From NCBI RefSeq assembly GCF_002631205.1, contig NZ_PDLO01000004.1, positions 248,001-312,000 of the forward strand: a DNA stretch of 64,000 bases, read 5' to 3'. The notes below the pieces were generated by a model that had not been told where the DNA came from, made no database searches, and saw only the letters and a program-made list of their open reading frames with translations. Positions 5,957 through 15,298 of this stretch are shown here, piece after piece. Position 1 is the first letter of the stretch; each line of letters opens with the position of its first letter. This stretch comes from Neolewinella marina. GTDB taxonomy: Bacteria; Bacteroidota; Bacteroidia; Chitinophagales; Saprospiraceae. A program made the position numbers and the translations under genes.

Positions 5957-8422
5957 GTGACGACCCAACCCCACGCTCCCCTGCTGCGCCGCGGCACCGA
6001 CTGGTTTACCACCCGGGGGTGGACGCCCTTCCCCTTCCAGCAGGAAGCCTGGGCCGCCTACCTGTCGGGCAAGAGCGGACTGGTGAACGCCCCCACCGGC
6101 AGCGGCAAGACCTACTCCCTCATCCTGCCCATCCTCCTCGAGTTCCTTGCCGAGCACCCCGACGACCCCGGGCGGGCCAACAACGGGCTGCGGGCGCTGT
6201 GGATCACCCCGATCCGGGCCCTCACCCGCGAGATACAGTCGGCCGCCGAGCGCGCCATCGAAGACCTGGGCCTGCGGTGGCGGGTGGGCATCCGCTCCGG
6301 CGACACGTCCTCATCCGACCGCGGCAAGCAGCGCCGGTCCCCGCCCGAGATCCTCATCACCACCCCCGAAAGCCTCCACCTGCTGATCGCCAGCGCGGGC
6401 TACGAGAAGTTCTTCGGCGACCTGCGCGTACTGGTGGCCGACGAATGGCACGAGCTCCTCGGCACCAAGCGGGGGGTGCTGGTGGAACTGGCCCTGAGCC
6501 GACTGCGCGGGCTGCGCGGCGACGCCTTCCGCACCTGGGGCATTTCGGCCACCATTGGCAACATGGAAGAGGCCCTGGAGGTACTGATACCCGAGCAAGC
6601 GGCGGCCCAGCGCGTGATCGTTCGCTCCCGCCACGCCAAGGAAACGGAGATGATCACCGTGCTACCCGACGAAATCGAGACCTTCCCCTGGGCCGGCCAC
6701 CTGGGCATCAAGCTGCTCGAGAAGGTGATCCCCATCATCTACGCTTCCGGCTCCACCCTCATTTTCACCAACACCCGCAGCCAGTGCGAGATCTGGTACC
6801 AGCGGTTGCTGGACGCCGACCCCGACCTCTCCGGCGCCATCGCCATGCACCACGGCAGCATCAGCCGGGAACTACGCGACTGGGTAGAGGACGCCCTCCA
6901 CGAAGGCACCCTCAAGGCGGTGGTGTGTACCTCCAGCCTCGACCTGGGGGTAGACTTCCGGCCGGTGGAAACCATCGTCCAGATCGGCAGCCCCAAAGGG
7001 GTGGCCCGCTTCCTCCAGCGGGCGGGCCGCAGCGGTCACCAGCCCGGGGCCCGGAGCGTGATCCACTTCGTCCCTACTCACAGCATGGAGCTGCTGGAGG
7101 CCTCGGCCTTGCGCCGCTGCATCGACGGGGGGGTGATCGAAAGCCGCATCCCCTACCTGCGCAGCTTCGACGTGCTCGTGCAGTACCTGGTGACCCTGGC
7201 CGTGGGCGGCGGGTTCCGGCGGCGGGAGGTGCTGGAAGAGATCCGGGGCACCTTCTGCTTCGCTTCGATCTCGGACGATGAGTTCGCCTGGTGCCTGGAC
7301 TTCATCACCACCGGCGGCAACAGCCTGGGCGCCTACGACGAATACCACAAGGTGATCCGCGACGAAGAGGGCGTCTACCGCGTGGAAAGCAAACGGGTGG
7401 CCACTATGCACCGCATGAGCATAGGCGCCATCGTGAGTGAAACTACCCTGACGATCAAGTACCTCTCGGGCGGCTACATCGGCACCATCGAGGAGTACTT
7501 CATTTCGAGCCTGAAGCCCGGGGATACCTTCTGGTTCGCCGGCCGCAGCCTGAAGTTCGTCAAGGTGAAGGGGATGGAAGCCCTCGTCAAGCGCAGCAAT
7601 GCCAAAAAGGGCAAGGTACCCAGCTGGAAGGGGGGGCGAATGCAGCTCTCCAGCCAGTTGTCGGAGTTCCTGCGCCTCTCCCTCGGCGACCTGAAGCGGG
7701 AGAACTACCACGACCGCGAACTCGCCAAGCTGGCCCCCCTGCGCGACATCCAGGCGCAGCGCAGCGCCGTCCCCGCCCCCGACGAGCTCCTGATCGAATA
7801 TTTCCACGACCGGGAAGGCTACCACCTGTTGATGTACCCCTGCGAAGGACGCGGGATCCACGAGGGTCTCAGCTCCCTGATTGCCTACCGCATCAGCCAG
7901 TTCGCGCCCCTAACCTTCACCATCGCCATGAACGACTACGGCTTCGAGCTCCTGAGCGACCAGCCCATCCCGATCGAGGAAGCCCTCGGCAGCGACCTCT
8001 TCAACACCACCGAACTTACCGCCGACCTCAACGCGGGCATCAACGCTACCGAAATGGCCCGCCGCCGTTTTCGCGACATTGCCGCCATCGCGGGACTGAT
8101 CTTCAAAGGCTACCCCGGCAAACAAAAGAAGGAGAAGCATCTGCAAAGCGGTTCCCAGCTCTTCTTCGACGTATTCTCCGACTACGAGCCCAATAACCTC
8201 CTCCTCCAGCAAGCCTACGACGAGATCATGACCTTCCAACTACAGGAAGCCAGACTGCGCAGTGCCCTGGAACGAATAAATTCCCAACACATCCTGTTCC
8301 AGACTCCACCCAAGGCCACCCCGTTCAGTTTTGCCCTCATTGTCGACCGGCTCCGGGAACGCATCTCCTCCGAAAAGCTTGAGGACCGGATCAAGCGGAT
8401 GAGATTGGCTTTGGTACGGTAG
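5957..8422 (+). CDS. ligase-associated DEXH-box DNA helicase (Lhr-like)
   Basis: 821 residues, the usual length for this family; GTG start. Walker A is NAPTGSGKT (residues 44-52), motif II is DEWH (162-165), motif III SATIG, and the second RecA domain has LIFTNTRSQ, SSLDLGVDF and a QRAGRSGH motif VI. The C-terminal half is the winged-helix and Lhr-type domain. Family members are normally encoded with an ATP-dependent DNA ligase, an exonuclease and a phosphoesterase in a repair module; those partners are not in this window, so the helicase is isolated or the module is split. The last codons (VR-stop) lie inside a degenerate repeat that continues downstream. Confidence 0.9.
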   Translation: MTTQPHAPLLRRGTDWFTTRGWTPFPFQQEAWAAYLSGKSGLVNAPTGSGKTYSLILPILLEFLAEHPDDPGRANNGLRALWITPIRALTREIQSAAERAIEDLGLRWRVGIRSGDTSSSDRGKQRRSPPEILITTPESLHLLIASAGYEKFFGDLRVLVADEWHELLGTKRGVLVELALSRLRGLRGDAFRTWGISATIGNMEEALEVLIPEQAAAQRVIVRSRHAKETEMITVLPDEIETFPWAGHLGIKLLEKVIPIIYASGSTLIFTNTRSQCEIWYQRLLDADPDLSGAIAMHHGSISRELRDWVEDALHEGTLKAVVCTSSLDLGVDFRPVETIVQIGSPKGVARFLQRAGRSGHQPGARSVIHFVPTHSMELLEASALRRCIDGGVIESRIPYLRSFDVLVQYLVTLAVGGGFRRREVLEEIRGTFCFASISDDEFAWCLDFITTGGNSLGAYDEYHKVIRDEEGVYRVESKRVATMHRMSIGAIVSETTLTIKYLSGGYIGTIEEYFISSLKPGDTFWFAGRSLKFVKVKGMEALVKRSNAKKGKVPSWKGGRMQLSSQLSEFLRLSLGDLKRENYHDRELAKLAPLRDIQAQRSAVPAPDELLIEYFHDREGYHLLMYPCEGRGIHEGLSSLIAYRISQFAPLTFTIAMNDYGFELLSDQPIPIEEALGSDLFNTTELTADLNAGINATEMARRRFRDIAAIAGLIFKGYPGKQKKEKHLQSGSQLFFDVFSDYEPNNLLLQQAYDEIMTFQLQEARLRSALERINSQHILFQTPPKATPFSFALIVDRLRERISSEKLEDRIKRMRLALVR

Positions 8423-8586
8423 TTCTTCAGTACGGTAGTACGGCAGTCTAGCAGTACGGTAGTTCTTCAGTACGGCAGTTTTTGCAGTGTGGGAGCACAG
8501 CAGCACAGCAGAACGTATGATTGCATCACGGTCCTGCGGCATTGCCGTACTATTGTACTGCGCTACTGCCGTACTGAGCAACTGTC
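8414..8586. repeat. degenerate AGTACGG/AGTTCTTC microrepeat between convergent genes
   Basis: The block GTACGGTAGTTCTTCAGTAC occurs at 8414 and again at 8454, with shorter AGTACGGCAG copies between. CAGTACGGCAGT (8468-8479) and ACTGCCGTACTG (8565-8576) form a perfect 12-bp inverted repeat. The first copy supplies the helicase stop codon. It fills the gap between convergent genes and could work as a terminator. A related AGTTCTTTAGTACGTT pair lies at 13274-13309 after purS. Confidence 0.75.
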
Positions 8587-8587
8587 C

Positions 8588-9127
8588 CTACAACCCTCCC
8601 ACAGCACCAATCGTCCATTCCAGTCGCGCATCGATGTTCTGGGTAGTGACGTCAAAAGGAGTGATTACGAGTTCCATGCGGACTTCTTCGTTTTCGAGGA
8701 ATACGTTGCGGAAGTTCTTTTCTCCGGGATTAAGGTTCACCGTTTGTTGCCGTCGCCCGCCGAGGTCGTCGATGCTGAACATCAGGTCGATGAAGGTGCA
8801 GCCGTTCGGACTGGAAACCGGGCACACCCGCAGTTCCATGCGCTCGATCTCGCGGAAGTCCTCCCCCGACAGGCTGGTTACCCTGGCGCGGATACCGCCC
8901 ACCAGGTCCACGTCGTCGGCGGTGAAGCCCGAGGCATCCAGCTGTTCCTGGAAGCGGGTCTCCAACCGGGGCTGGGCCACCACGAAGGTCTGGAAGGAGG
9001 GCTGGCCGGCCGGGATCGTGAAGTTGATGACCGGGTAGTTGATGTCGAACAGCCGCTCGCCGAGCGAACTGCGCGGACAGCCGGAGAGGAGCACGATGGA
9101 AAGCAGGGCAAGCAGCAGCGGACGCAT
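8588..9127 (-). CDS. putative outer-envelope lipoprotein of unknown function
   Basis: 179 residues. N terminus MRPLLLALLSIVLLSGC is a lipoprotein signal with lipobox Cys17. The remainder is soluble and beta-rich with no family that I recognise. It lies 16 bases downstream of the T9SS cargo gene on the same strand, so co-transcription is likely. A surface or periplasmic role linked to that secreted protein is a reasonable guess, nothing more. Confidence 0.7.
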   Translation of the reverse strand: MRPLLLALLSIVLLSGCPRSSLGERLFDINYPVINFTIPAGQPSFQTFVVAQPRLETRFQEQLDASGFTADDVDLVGGIRARVTSLSGEDFREIERMELRVCPVSSPNGCTFIDLMFSIDDLGGRRQQTVNLNPGEKNFRNVFLENEEVRMELVITPFDVTTQNIDARLEWTIGAVGGL

Positions 9128-9143
9128 GGCAGGGTAGATTGGC

Positions 9144-12100
9144 TTAGCGGATCACGGCCACGTCGCCCCGGTAGCCTTCCCGCCTCCCGTTGATGTAGCT
9201 GACCTCGATGTAGTACACGTATATCCCGCTGTTGACGGGCTCCCCATTGATGGTTCCGTCCCAGCCCAGGGAAGATTCGTTGGCGGGGAAGGGCTCGGGG
9301 GCTTCGTAGACCAGTCCGCCCCAGCGGTTATAGATGCGCAGTTGCTCCACGTTGGCCATGGCGCGGTTCCCGAAGATGGTGAAGTTGTCGTTGTTGCCGT
9401 CGCCGTTGGGAGAGATGGCGTTGGGCAGGAACGACCGCAGGTCCTCGATGATGGTGAAGGCCACGAAGGCCGTATCCACGCAGCCGGTTTCATTTACGCC
9501 AGTGACGAAGATGTCCTCCGAGCGCAGCGGCATCACCCTCACCCGCGAGCAGTCAGGCGTAAGGCACTGTACGCTGTCGGGCCCCCAGCTGTAAGTGACC
9601 GGGAAGTAGTTGCTGGTCACGCGCAGGGTGGTATCCTCCCCTAGAAACAAGCGCGCGCCCGGCCCGGCCTGGACGATGAACTCCTCGGGTTGGGTCAGGG
9701 CTCCGGCCAGGCTATCCTGGCACCCGTTGCGATCGCGGACGTACAGGGTGTAGCTGCCGGCCAGCAGGTCCGTCAGCTGGGGGTCGGACTGGTAGTCGGT
9801 TCCGTCGGCGCTGAAGGTATACTCCGGCGTTCCCCCGGCCGCGGTCAGGGTGAAGGTCCCGGTAGAGTCGCCGAAGCAGTTCAGGTTTTCGCGGTCGATG
9901 ATGGTGGCCACGATTTCTTCCGGATTGGTCAGGGTAACCGATTCGGTGATGGTGCAGCCCACGCTGTCGGTCAGCTCCAGGGTATAGGTCCCGGCGTCGG
10001 TCTGCTCGCGGAAGTTGCCTTGCACTCCGTCCTGCCAGGCGTAGGTATAGCCCGGTCGTCCTCCCTCGGCAAAGGCCAGGATGGCCCCGTCGGCCTCACC
10101 GAAGCAGCTGATGCTGTCTACCTGCAGGTCGGCCGTTAGCACCGGGGGCTCCGTGAGGGTGATTTCAAAGTCGGCCGTGCAGCCGTCCTGGTCTACCGCG
10201 CTCACCGGGTAGCTGCCGGCGGCGAATCCCCCCCTTTCGTTTTGCGGCTGGAAACCGTCGCCGAAGTCATAGCGGAAGGGTGCCCGCCCGTTCGCCAGCT
10301 CGATGGTGATCCGGCCGCTGGCTTCCCCGTTGCAAATGGGCTCGCTGAAGGTGGAGGCCCCGGCCAGTAGTTCCAGCTGGAGTTCATCAACGAAGATGTC
10401 CTGCGCCACCTCACACCCCTCGGCGTCGCGGGCCCGCACCGCCACGGTGCTCACGGCAAGGTTGCTGATCCGGTTATCCGAGGAGAAGGGGCCACCGTTG
10501 AAGCTGTATTCATAGGGCGCCGCCCCCCCCGAAAGGATGGTGAATTCCAGGGCGCCGTTCGTTCCCCCGGCGCAGTCGGGCCGCGTGATGAGGGTATCGA
10601 ATACGAAGGCCGCCGATCCTTCCACGAGGTAGGTGTAGACCGCCTCGCAGCCGGATCCGTCGGTCAGGGTTACGCTGTATTCTCCCACGTCCAGGTTGCT
10701 GATCGAGGGGGTGGTGGCCCCGGTGCTCCAGGCGTAAGCCAGGGTGGCGCCCGGCACGCTGCTGCTGCCGGTGAAGTCGATGGCCCCGTCCATGGCCCCG
10801 GCGCAGGTGACGTTGGAAATTGCCGCCTGCCCGCTGAACTGGTCTTCGCAGCAGACCACCTCCACCTCACTCATGGTCAGGTACTCGATGCAGTTGCGGG
10901 AGCTGGTGATGGCCAGGGTCACGGCGGGGCTGCCGGCCTCGGAGAAGATGATGTCGTGGGGTCCGGCACCGCTGGCAAAACGGGGGGTGGCCGTGGGTCC
11001 GAAGTCCCAGTCCCACGACTCGATGCCGTCGACCGAGGTAGACCGGTCCAGGAAGGTCACCGCCTCACCCACGCAGGCTTCGGTGGTGCTGTAGGTCAGG
11101 TTGGGCTCCGGGCCGAGGAAGGTACCGGTGCCGCCGAAGTCGATCTCGAATCCGTCGCCCGAGCCGGTGAAGTTCATGATCACCAGGGCGTAGGACTTGC
11201 CGGCCTCCATGTCGATGAAGCGGACGTAGTTGTTGTCGCCCGGCGAACAGCCGCAGTTTTCGGTCACGTCGGATTCCCGGTTGCCGAGTCCGGTAGGCCC
11301 GAAGCAGGGGATGCTGCTGTTCGGGTCGCCGCCGTTCTCCCCGGAGAACATCTGTCGCAGTACCTCCCGGCGGCCGCAGTTCTCGAGCCCGTCGGTGAGT
11401 TCGTAGAGTACGAAGTCGATGTCCTCATTGAAGGCCGAACCCAGGGGGGTGATGTCGAAGGTGAGGGTACCCGGCTGGTCGCAGGTCCACTTGTACCAGG
11501 CGGAGTTGCTTTCGCCGGGAGGGCCCTGGCAGGCAACGTTGCCCGACAACAGGTCGTCGTTGCGGTTGCCGCGTCCCTGCAGGAAGTCGACCGCGAAGGA
11601 AGAGGTGTCACAGAGTACCACCGCGGTTTCGCAGTCGCCACTGGGGCTGGGCGGGGCGTCGAACTGCTCGGTGCAGAGTTCGAAGGTGCCGGAACGGTCC
11701 GCCCGGGCGCCGACCAGGATGTAGTAAGTAGCCCCGCGCTGCAGCTGGTTGTAAATCAGGGATCCGCTGTTCGGGGTATTGTTGCCGGCTACGAAGGTGG
11801 AGCGGCAGGCCACGCCGTTGGGGTTGCTGCAGTCCCCTTCGAAGAGGGCGAACTGGGGGGCGGTGAGGCTCCCGCGCCGGTTGCCGCTCTCGTTGCCGAT
11901 GACCTGGATGGCCACGGAATTGCGCTGGGCCACGAAGCTGAACCAGACGTCCTTGATCTGGTCGCGCTCGTCGATACAGATGGGATAGCCCTCCGGCTGC
12001 AGCGACGGGGTGGCGTCCACCGTGGTGAAGGCCTCGGGGCCGGAGCAGTAGCTCAGCGTCATCGGCAGGCGAATCGCCGAACCACAGTCGTCGTTGGCGG

Positions 12101-12161
12101 GTTGCGCCAGTACGGCACCGGCGGCAAGTAGCCCCAGCAGCAGGAAGTAAATACGATTCAT
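9144..12161 (-). CDS. T9SS type-B cargo protein with PKD and SprB-like repeats
   Basis: 1005 residues with a signal peptide (MNRIYFLLLGLLAAGAVLAQ). Residues about 20-340 hold two Cys-containing beta domains (CGSAIRLPMTLSYCSG and CETAVVLCDTSSFAV starts) like those common in Bacteroidota surface proteins. A PKD-type domain follows at about 355-435 (WDWDFGPTA). Then come about five repeats of the SprB type (C.G..DGAI....GG.PY.Y.W..G), to about residue 850. The C terminus from about 911 (FLPNAISPNGDGNNDNF to VAVIR) is the gliding-motility-associated/CHU_C type-B secretion domain. The protein should be exported by the T9SS, whose SprA channel is encoded at 23053-30441, and displayed on the surface, perhaps as an adhesin. 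Confidence 0.92.
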   Translation of the reverse strand: MNRIYFLLLGLLAAGAVLAQPANDDCGSAIRLPMTLSYCSGPEAFTTVDATPSLQPEGYPICIDERDQIKDVWFSFVAQRNSVAIQVIGNESGNRRGSLTAPQFALFEGDCSNPNGVACRSTFVAGNNTPNSGSLIYNQLQRGATYYILVGARADRSGTFELCTEQFDAPPSPSGDCETAVVLCDTSSFAVDFLQGRGNRNDDLLSGNVACQGPPGESNSAWYKWTCDQPGTLTFDITPLGSAFNEDIDFVLYELTDGLENCGRREVLRQMFSGENGGDPNSSIPCFGPTGLGNRESDVTENCGCSPGDNNYVRFIDMEAGKSYALVIMNFTGSGDGFEIDFGGTGTFLGPEPNLTYSTTEACVGEAVTFLDRSTSVDGIESWDWDFGPTATPRFASGAGPHDIIFSEAGSPAVTLAITSSRNCIEYLTMSEVEVVCCEDQFSGQAAISNVTCAGAMDGAIDFTGSSSVPGATLAYAWSTGATTPSISNLDVGEYSVTLTDGSGCEAVYTYLVEGSAAFVFDTLITRPDCAGGTNGALEFTILSGGAAPYEYSFNGGPFSSDNRISNLAVSTVAVRARDAEGCEVAQDIFVDELQLELLAGASTFSEPICNGEASGRITIELANGRAPFRYDFGDGFQPQNERGGFAAGSYPVSAVDQDGCTADFEITLTEPPVLTADLQVDSISCFGEADGAILAFAEGGRPGYTYAWQDGVQGNFREQTDAGTYTLELTDSVGCTITESVTLTNPEEIVATIIDRENLNCFGDSTGTFTLTAAGGTPEYTFSADGTDYQSDPQLTDLLAGSYTLYVRDRNGCQDSLAGALTQPEEFIVQAGPGARLFLGEDTTLRVTSNYFPVTYSWGPDSVQCLTPDCSRVRVMPLRSEDIFVTGVNETGCVDTAFVAFTIIEDLRSFLPNAISPNGDGNNDNFTIFGNRAMANVEQLRIYNRWGGLVYEAPEPFPANESSLGWDGTINGEPVNSGIYVYYIEVSYINGRREGYRGDVAVIR

Positions 12162-12166
12162 AGTGT

Positions 12167-12195
12167 CAAAGCTAGCCCTATCATAACTTTTTCAA
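12167..12195 (-). promoter_or_regulatory. Bacteroidota-type promoter of the T9SS cargo gene
   Basis: On the minus strand TTG (12195-12193), 18 bases, then TAGCTTTG (12174-12167), a very good match to TTG-N19-TAnnTTTG. The -7 box ends 6 bases before the ATG at 12161, so the mRNA would be leaderless or nearly so. The signal peptide leaves little doubt about the start. Confidence 0.65.
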
Positions 12196-12270
12196 GGACG
12201 CTCTAGGTACGCCCTGGCGCTGGTAAACTGTCCCGACCCTAACAAACCTTTAACTAGTAACTTGCCGGCC

Positions 12271-13023
12271 GTGAAAGCCTGGATCCCCAACTTCGTAACC
12301 CTCCTCAACCTGTTCTGCGGCTGTGCGGCCCTCGTCTGCGTGCTCGACCTGCAGTTCATCCCGGCTTTCTGGTTCCTGTTCGCGGCCGGCTGGTTCGACT
12401 TCGCCGACGGACTGGTGGCCCGCTCCCTCAACGTCAGCAGCGACCACGGCAAGGAACTCGACAGCCTGGCCGACATGGTCAGCTTCGGGGTGGTACCGGC
12501 GGTGATCTACTATGTATTGCTGCAGTTGCCGACGGACCCGGCACCCGCCCCCGTGGCCGACTGGCCCCTCGCCCTGAAAGCCCCCATCGGCTGGTCGTGG
12601 TACGCCGCCCCGGCCCTCATCGTGGCCCTGTTCAGCGCCCTGCGGCTGGCCAAATTCAACCTGGATACCCGGCAGACGGATAACTTTATCGGCGTGGCCA
12701 CCCCCACCAGCACGGTCTACGCCGTAGGCCTCATGCTCATCGTGGCCACCGACCAGAACTGGGCGCCCTACGTGCTCAACCCCCTCGTCCTTTACCCCTC
12801 CATTCTGGTGATGAGCTACCTGCTGGTGAGCGAACATCCGATGTTTTCCTTCAAGCTCCACGGCTTCGGGTGGGCGGGAAATGAGACGCGGTATATCTTT
12901 GCGCTCCTGGCAATCTGCCTGCTGATCTTACTGTGGACCTCGGCCTTCCCCTTTATCGTCGTGGTCTACATCATCCTTAACCTGGCGTACCCCCCACCCC
13001 CCGCCAAGCCGACTACTCTATGA
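12271..13023 (+). CDS. pssA: CDP-diacylglycerol-serine O-phosphatidyltransferase
   Basis: 250 residues from GTG 12271 (reads MKAWIPNFVTLLNLFCG, the usual PssA N terminus). The CDP-alcohol phosphatidyltransferase signature is complete: D43-x2-D46-G47-x2-A50-R51-x8-G60-x3-D64-x3-D68. The remainder is several membrane helices. The enzyme makes phosphatidylserine from CDP-diacylglycerol and serine in the inner membrane, the first step toward phosphatidylethanolamine. The stop overlaps the purS start (ATGA), so the two are translationally coupled although their pathways differ. A TTG at 12262 is a possible alternative start. Confidence 0.93.
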   Translation: MKAWIPNFVTLLNLFCGCAALVCVLDLQFIPAFWFLFAAGWFDFADGLVARSLNVSSDHGKELDSLADMVSFGVVPAVIYYVLLQLPTDPAPAPVADWPLALKAPIGWSWYAAPALIVALFSALRLAKFNLDTRQTDNFIGVATPTSTVYAVGLMLIVATDQNWAPYVLNPLVLYPSILVMSYLLVSEHPMFSFKLHGFGWAGNETRYIFALLAICLLILLWTSAFPFIVVVYIILNLAYPPPPAKPTTL

Positions 13024-13271
13024 AGTTCCAAGCTCACATCAACATCATGCCCAAGGCCGAACTCCTCGACCCCCAGGGCAAAGTCGTTGTCAAGAACCTC
13101 CCCAACCTGGGCCTCAAAGGGGTAAGCGACGTCCGCATCGGCAAGCACGTCACCATGGAGCTCCACGCCGACAGCGAACAGGAAGCCCACGACAAGGTCG
13201 AACTCGCCTGCTCGAAACTGCTCGCCAACGTGATCATGGAGAGCTATGATTTTGTGGTGGAAGAGGTTTAG
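13020..13271 (+). CDS. purS: phosphoribosylformylglycinamidine synthase subunit PurS
   Basis: 83 residues, the expected size. Beta-alpha-beta fold with the conserved HINIMPKAELLDPQGKVV start, a LGLKGVSDVRIGKH centre and the ELACSKLLANVIMESY helix. PurS bridges PurL and PurQ in the three-subunit FGAM synthase of purine synthesis; purL and purQ are not in the window, while purN is at 58679. The start overlaps the pssA stop by 4 bases. A degenerate repeat begins directly at the stop codon. Confidence 0.93.
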   Translation: MKFQAHINIMPKAELLDPQGKVVVKNLPNLGLKGVSDVRIGKHVTMELHADSEQEAHDKVELACSKLLANVIMESYDFVVEEV

Positions 13272-13273
13272 GG

Positions 13274-14280
13274 AAGTTCTTTAGTACGTTAGTTCTTTAG
13301 TACGTTAGTTGCTGGCATTTATCCCTCGCTGCGCTCAGGTGGGTGCGGCGGTGTGTCTTCTGGGTTCCGATTCTCGCATTTCTGCTTGGGCCCTTCCAAT
13401 TGGTCAAGGGGTAAAGGGGATAAGGGGTCAATCACGGTGCATTTATCCCTCGCTTCGCTCGGGTGGGTGCGGCAATGCGTTGCCTGACTGCCGCCCATTC
13501 TCCTTCGCCTCTCTTCGCTAGGTGCATTGCTACACGGGTCAGAGATCTCATGTTTGCGTCCTGCTACGGTATTCGGGTAAGGGCAGGTATTCTGTTGCGG
13601 CGGTGCGCAGGTGCCATGAACCGGCAATAAGTCCGCAACCAGAAACCAGCAACCTCCCAAACAAATATTCCACCAGCACGAAGACCAAATCGTCCGCTGA
13701 GCCCTAACCAGCAACCAGCAACCAACCCACCAGACAAACATCCCACCAGCACGAAGACCAAATCGTCCACTGAGCTCCAACCAGAAACCAGACCTCAGAC
13801 CAGTCGTCGGACGAACCCTGCGCAAGCGGCGGGCATTCGTCCGACGACGGCGCCAACAAGCAACCAGCTCACCAGAAAATTTTCCAACCAGCAAGGAGGA
13901 GTAACCGTCCACCGGGCGCCAACCAGCAACCAGCAACCAGACCTCAGACCAGTCGTCGGACGAACCCTGCGCAAGCGGCGGGCATTCGTCCGACGACGGC
14001 GCCAACAAGCAACCAGCTCACCAGAAAATCATCCCACCAGCAAGGAAGAGAAACCGTCCACCGGGCGCCAACCAGAAACCAGAAACCAGACCTCAGACCA
14101 GTCGTCGGACGAACCCTGCGCAAGCGGCGGGCATTCGTCCGACGACGGGCACCAACCAGCAACCAGCTCACCAGAAAATTTTCCAACCAGCAAGGAGGAG
14201 TAACCGTCCACCGGAAGCCAACCAGAAACCAGAAACCAGCTCACCAGCAACCCGCCAACCACCAAACCACCACCCACCCC
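13274..14280. repeat. repeat-filled intergenic region between purS and msrB
   Basis: About 1 kb without a credible gene. In order: two copies of AGTTCTTTAGTACGTT (13274-13309); a direct repeat of about 34 bp (13315-13350 and 13439-13473) of the CCCTCGCTTCGCTCGGGTG type; a roughly 72-bp repeat around 13672 and 13744 sharing CACCAGCACGAAGACCAAAT; then a 149-bp tandem array listed separately. The text is dominated by AACCAG/AACCAGAAACCAG microrepeats. Open frames through it merely follow the repeats. Confidence 0.8.
13800..14236. repeat. 149-bp tandem array with inverted-repeat cores
   Basis: Three cores, 13803-13848, 13952-13997 and 14101-14146, start exactly 149 bases apart. Each is GTCGTCGGACGAA, a 20-base spacer, and TTCGTCCGACGAC, a perfect 13-bp stem. 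Between cores lie AACCAG-rich spacers with near-identical text (CTCACCAGAAAATTTTCCAA). The last unit ends about 60 bases before msrB. Confidence 0.85.
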
Positions 14281-14296
14281 ACCACGTTTCTCCCCC

Positions 14297-14713
14297 ATGA
14301 AAACGCAAGAAAACTGGAACGCCCTCACCCCTGAGGAGGAACGCGTGATTGCCCGTAAGGGAACCGAAATGCCTTTCACCGGGGAGTACAACAACTTCAA
14401 GCAGGACGGCTTATTCGTCTGCCGGCGCTGCGATGCCCCCCTGTACGACAGCCACGACAAGTTCAGCAGTGGCTGCGGGTGGCCGAGCTTCGACGATGAG
14501 ATTCCGAATGCCATTCAGCACATCCGCGACGCGGACGGCCGGCGCATCGAAATCCTCTGCAACAACTGCGGCGGCCACCTTGGCCACGTCTTCCACGGCG
14601 AGCGGTTCACCGAGAAGAATACCCGCCACTGCGTGAACAGCCTGTCGATCAAATTTATCCCCCGCGAAAAGTACGAGGCCGAGCACGGCTCCCTCGATAC
14701 CGATGAAGCCTGA
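14297..14713 (+). CDS. msrB: peptide-methionine (R)-S-oxide reductase
   Basis: 138 residues, the usual length. Structural zinc pairs C42-x2-C45 and C88-x2-C91 are present, as are the GCGWPSF block with Cys60 and the catalytic R110-H111-C112-V-N-S motif. It repairs methionine-R-sulfoxide in oxidised proteins. No signal peptide is seen, so it is cytoplasmic. Directly downstream is an msrA reading frame in the same phase, separated only by this gene's TGA. Confidence 0.95.
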   Translation: MKTQENWNALTPEEERVIARKGTEMPFTGEYNNFKQDGLFVCRRCDAPLYDSHDKFSSGCGWPSFDDEIPNAIQHIRDADGRRIEILCNNCGGHLGHVFHGERFTEKNTRHCVNSLSIKFIPREKYEAEHGSLDTDEA

Positions 14714-15211
14714 AGGGCCACCCTCCTGCTCGGCAGCGGCTGCTTCTGGGGTCGGGAGTACCACCTGCGGCAACTGCCCGGAGTTATCGCCACCCAGGCC
14801 GGCTTTGCCGGCGGGCACCTGACGGACCCGACCTACCTGCAGGTCTGCGAAAAGGACACCGGCCACGCTGAGGTGGTCGCCGTGACCTACGACACCCGAC
14901 TATTGCCTACCCGCGCACTCCTGACCGAGTTTTTCACCCTCCACAACTTCGAGTTCAACCGGGGCCGCGGGCGCGGACAGTACCGCTCGGCCGTCTTCTC
15001 CCTGGAGGAGGATGAGCAACTGGCCACCGCCCGGAAAATGCTGGAAACCCTGAGGGACTACGGCTTCCAGCCCACCACCGACGTCGAGCGCCTCCCGGCC
15101 TTCTACCGGGCTGAAGCCCGCCACCAGCAGTACTGCAGCGCGCGAGGGCTTACGCCAAAACGTCGCGATGACGACCGCATCCGGGCCCTGTTCGCCCCCC
15201 GAAAAAGCTGA
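14703..15211 (+). CDS. msrA: peptide-methionine (S)-S-oxide reductase, frame disrupted near its start
   Basis: From 14714 to 15211 the frame encodes Msr[11 protein letters not shown] with the catalytic Cys, [26 protein letters not shown], and a QYRSAVF block. That frame has no ATG before the catalytic motif; it opens directly behind the msrB TGA at 14711. The natural start is ATG 14703, overlapping msrB, but it is one base out of phase. One extra G in the GGG run at 14715-14717 would give MKPEG then [12 protein letters not shown]. So either a base was lost in the sequence or assembly, or the gene is a recent pseudogene, or recoding occurs. The rest of the frame is intact to residue FAPRKS, which favours a sequence error or a very young mutation. 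Confidence 0.8.
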
Positions 15212-15298
15212 CGAAAAACCAACCTTTCCCCCGGCAACCAAACGAATGCCTAGGTGTTAGCATGGAGCGAATTTGATCAAGTTCTAAGATATATACCT

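Noticed and set aside
8240-8581. A 113-codon minus-strand frame between the helicase and the lipoprotein gene
   Set aside because: Its middle is translated microrepeat and the rest is antisense to the helicase end.
13319-14514. Minus-strand frames of 229 and 161 codons in the purS-msrB gap
   Set aside because: They follow the tandem repeats (same phrase recurring) and run antisense into msrB; no protein-like composition.
14711-14713. TGA as a selenocysteine codon joining MsrB and MsrA
   Set aside because: It lies at the end of MsrB, not at a catalytic position; both catalytic sites have ordinary Cys codons and no hairpin typical of SECIS was seen after it.
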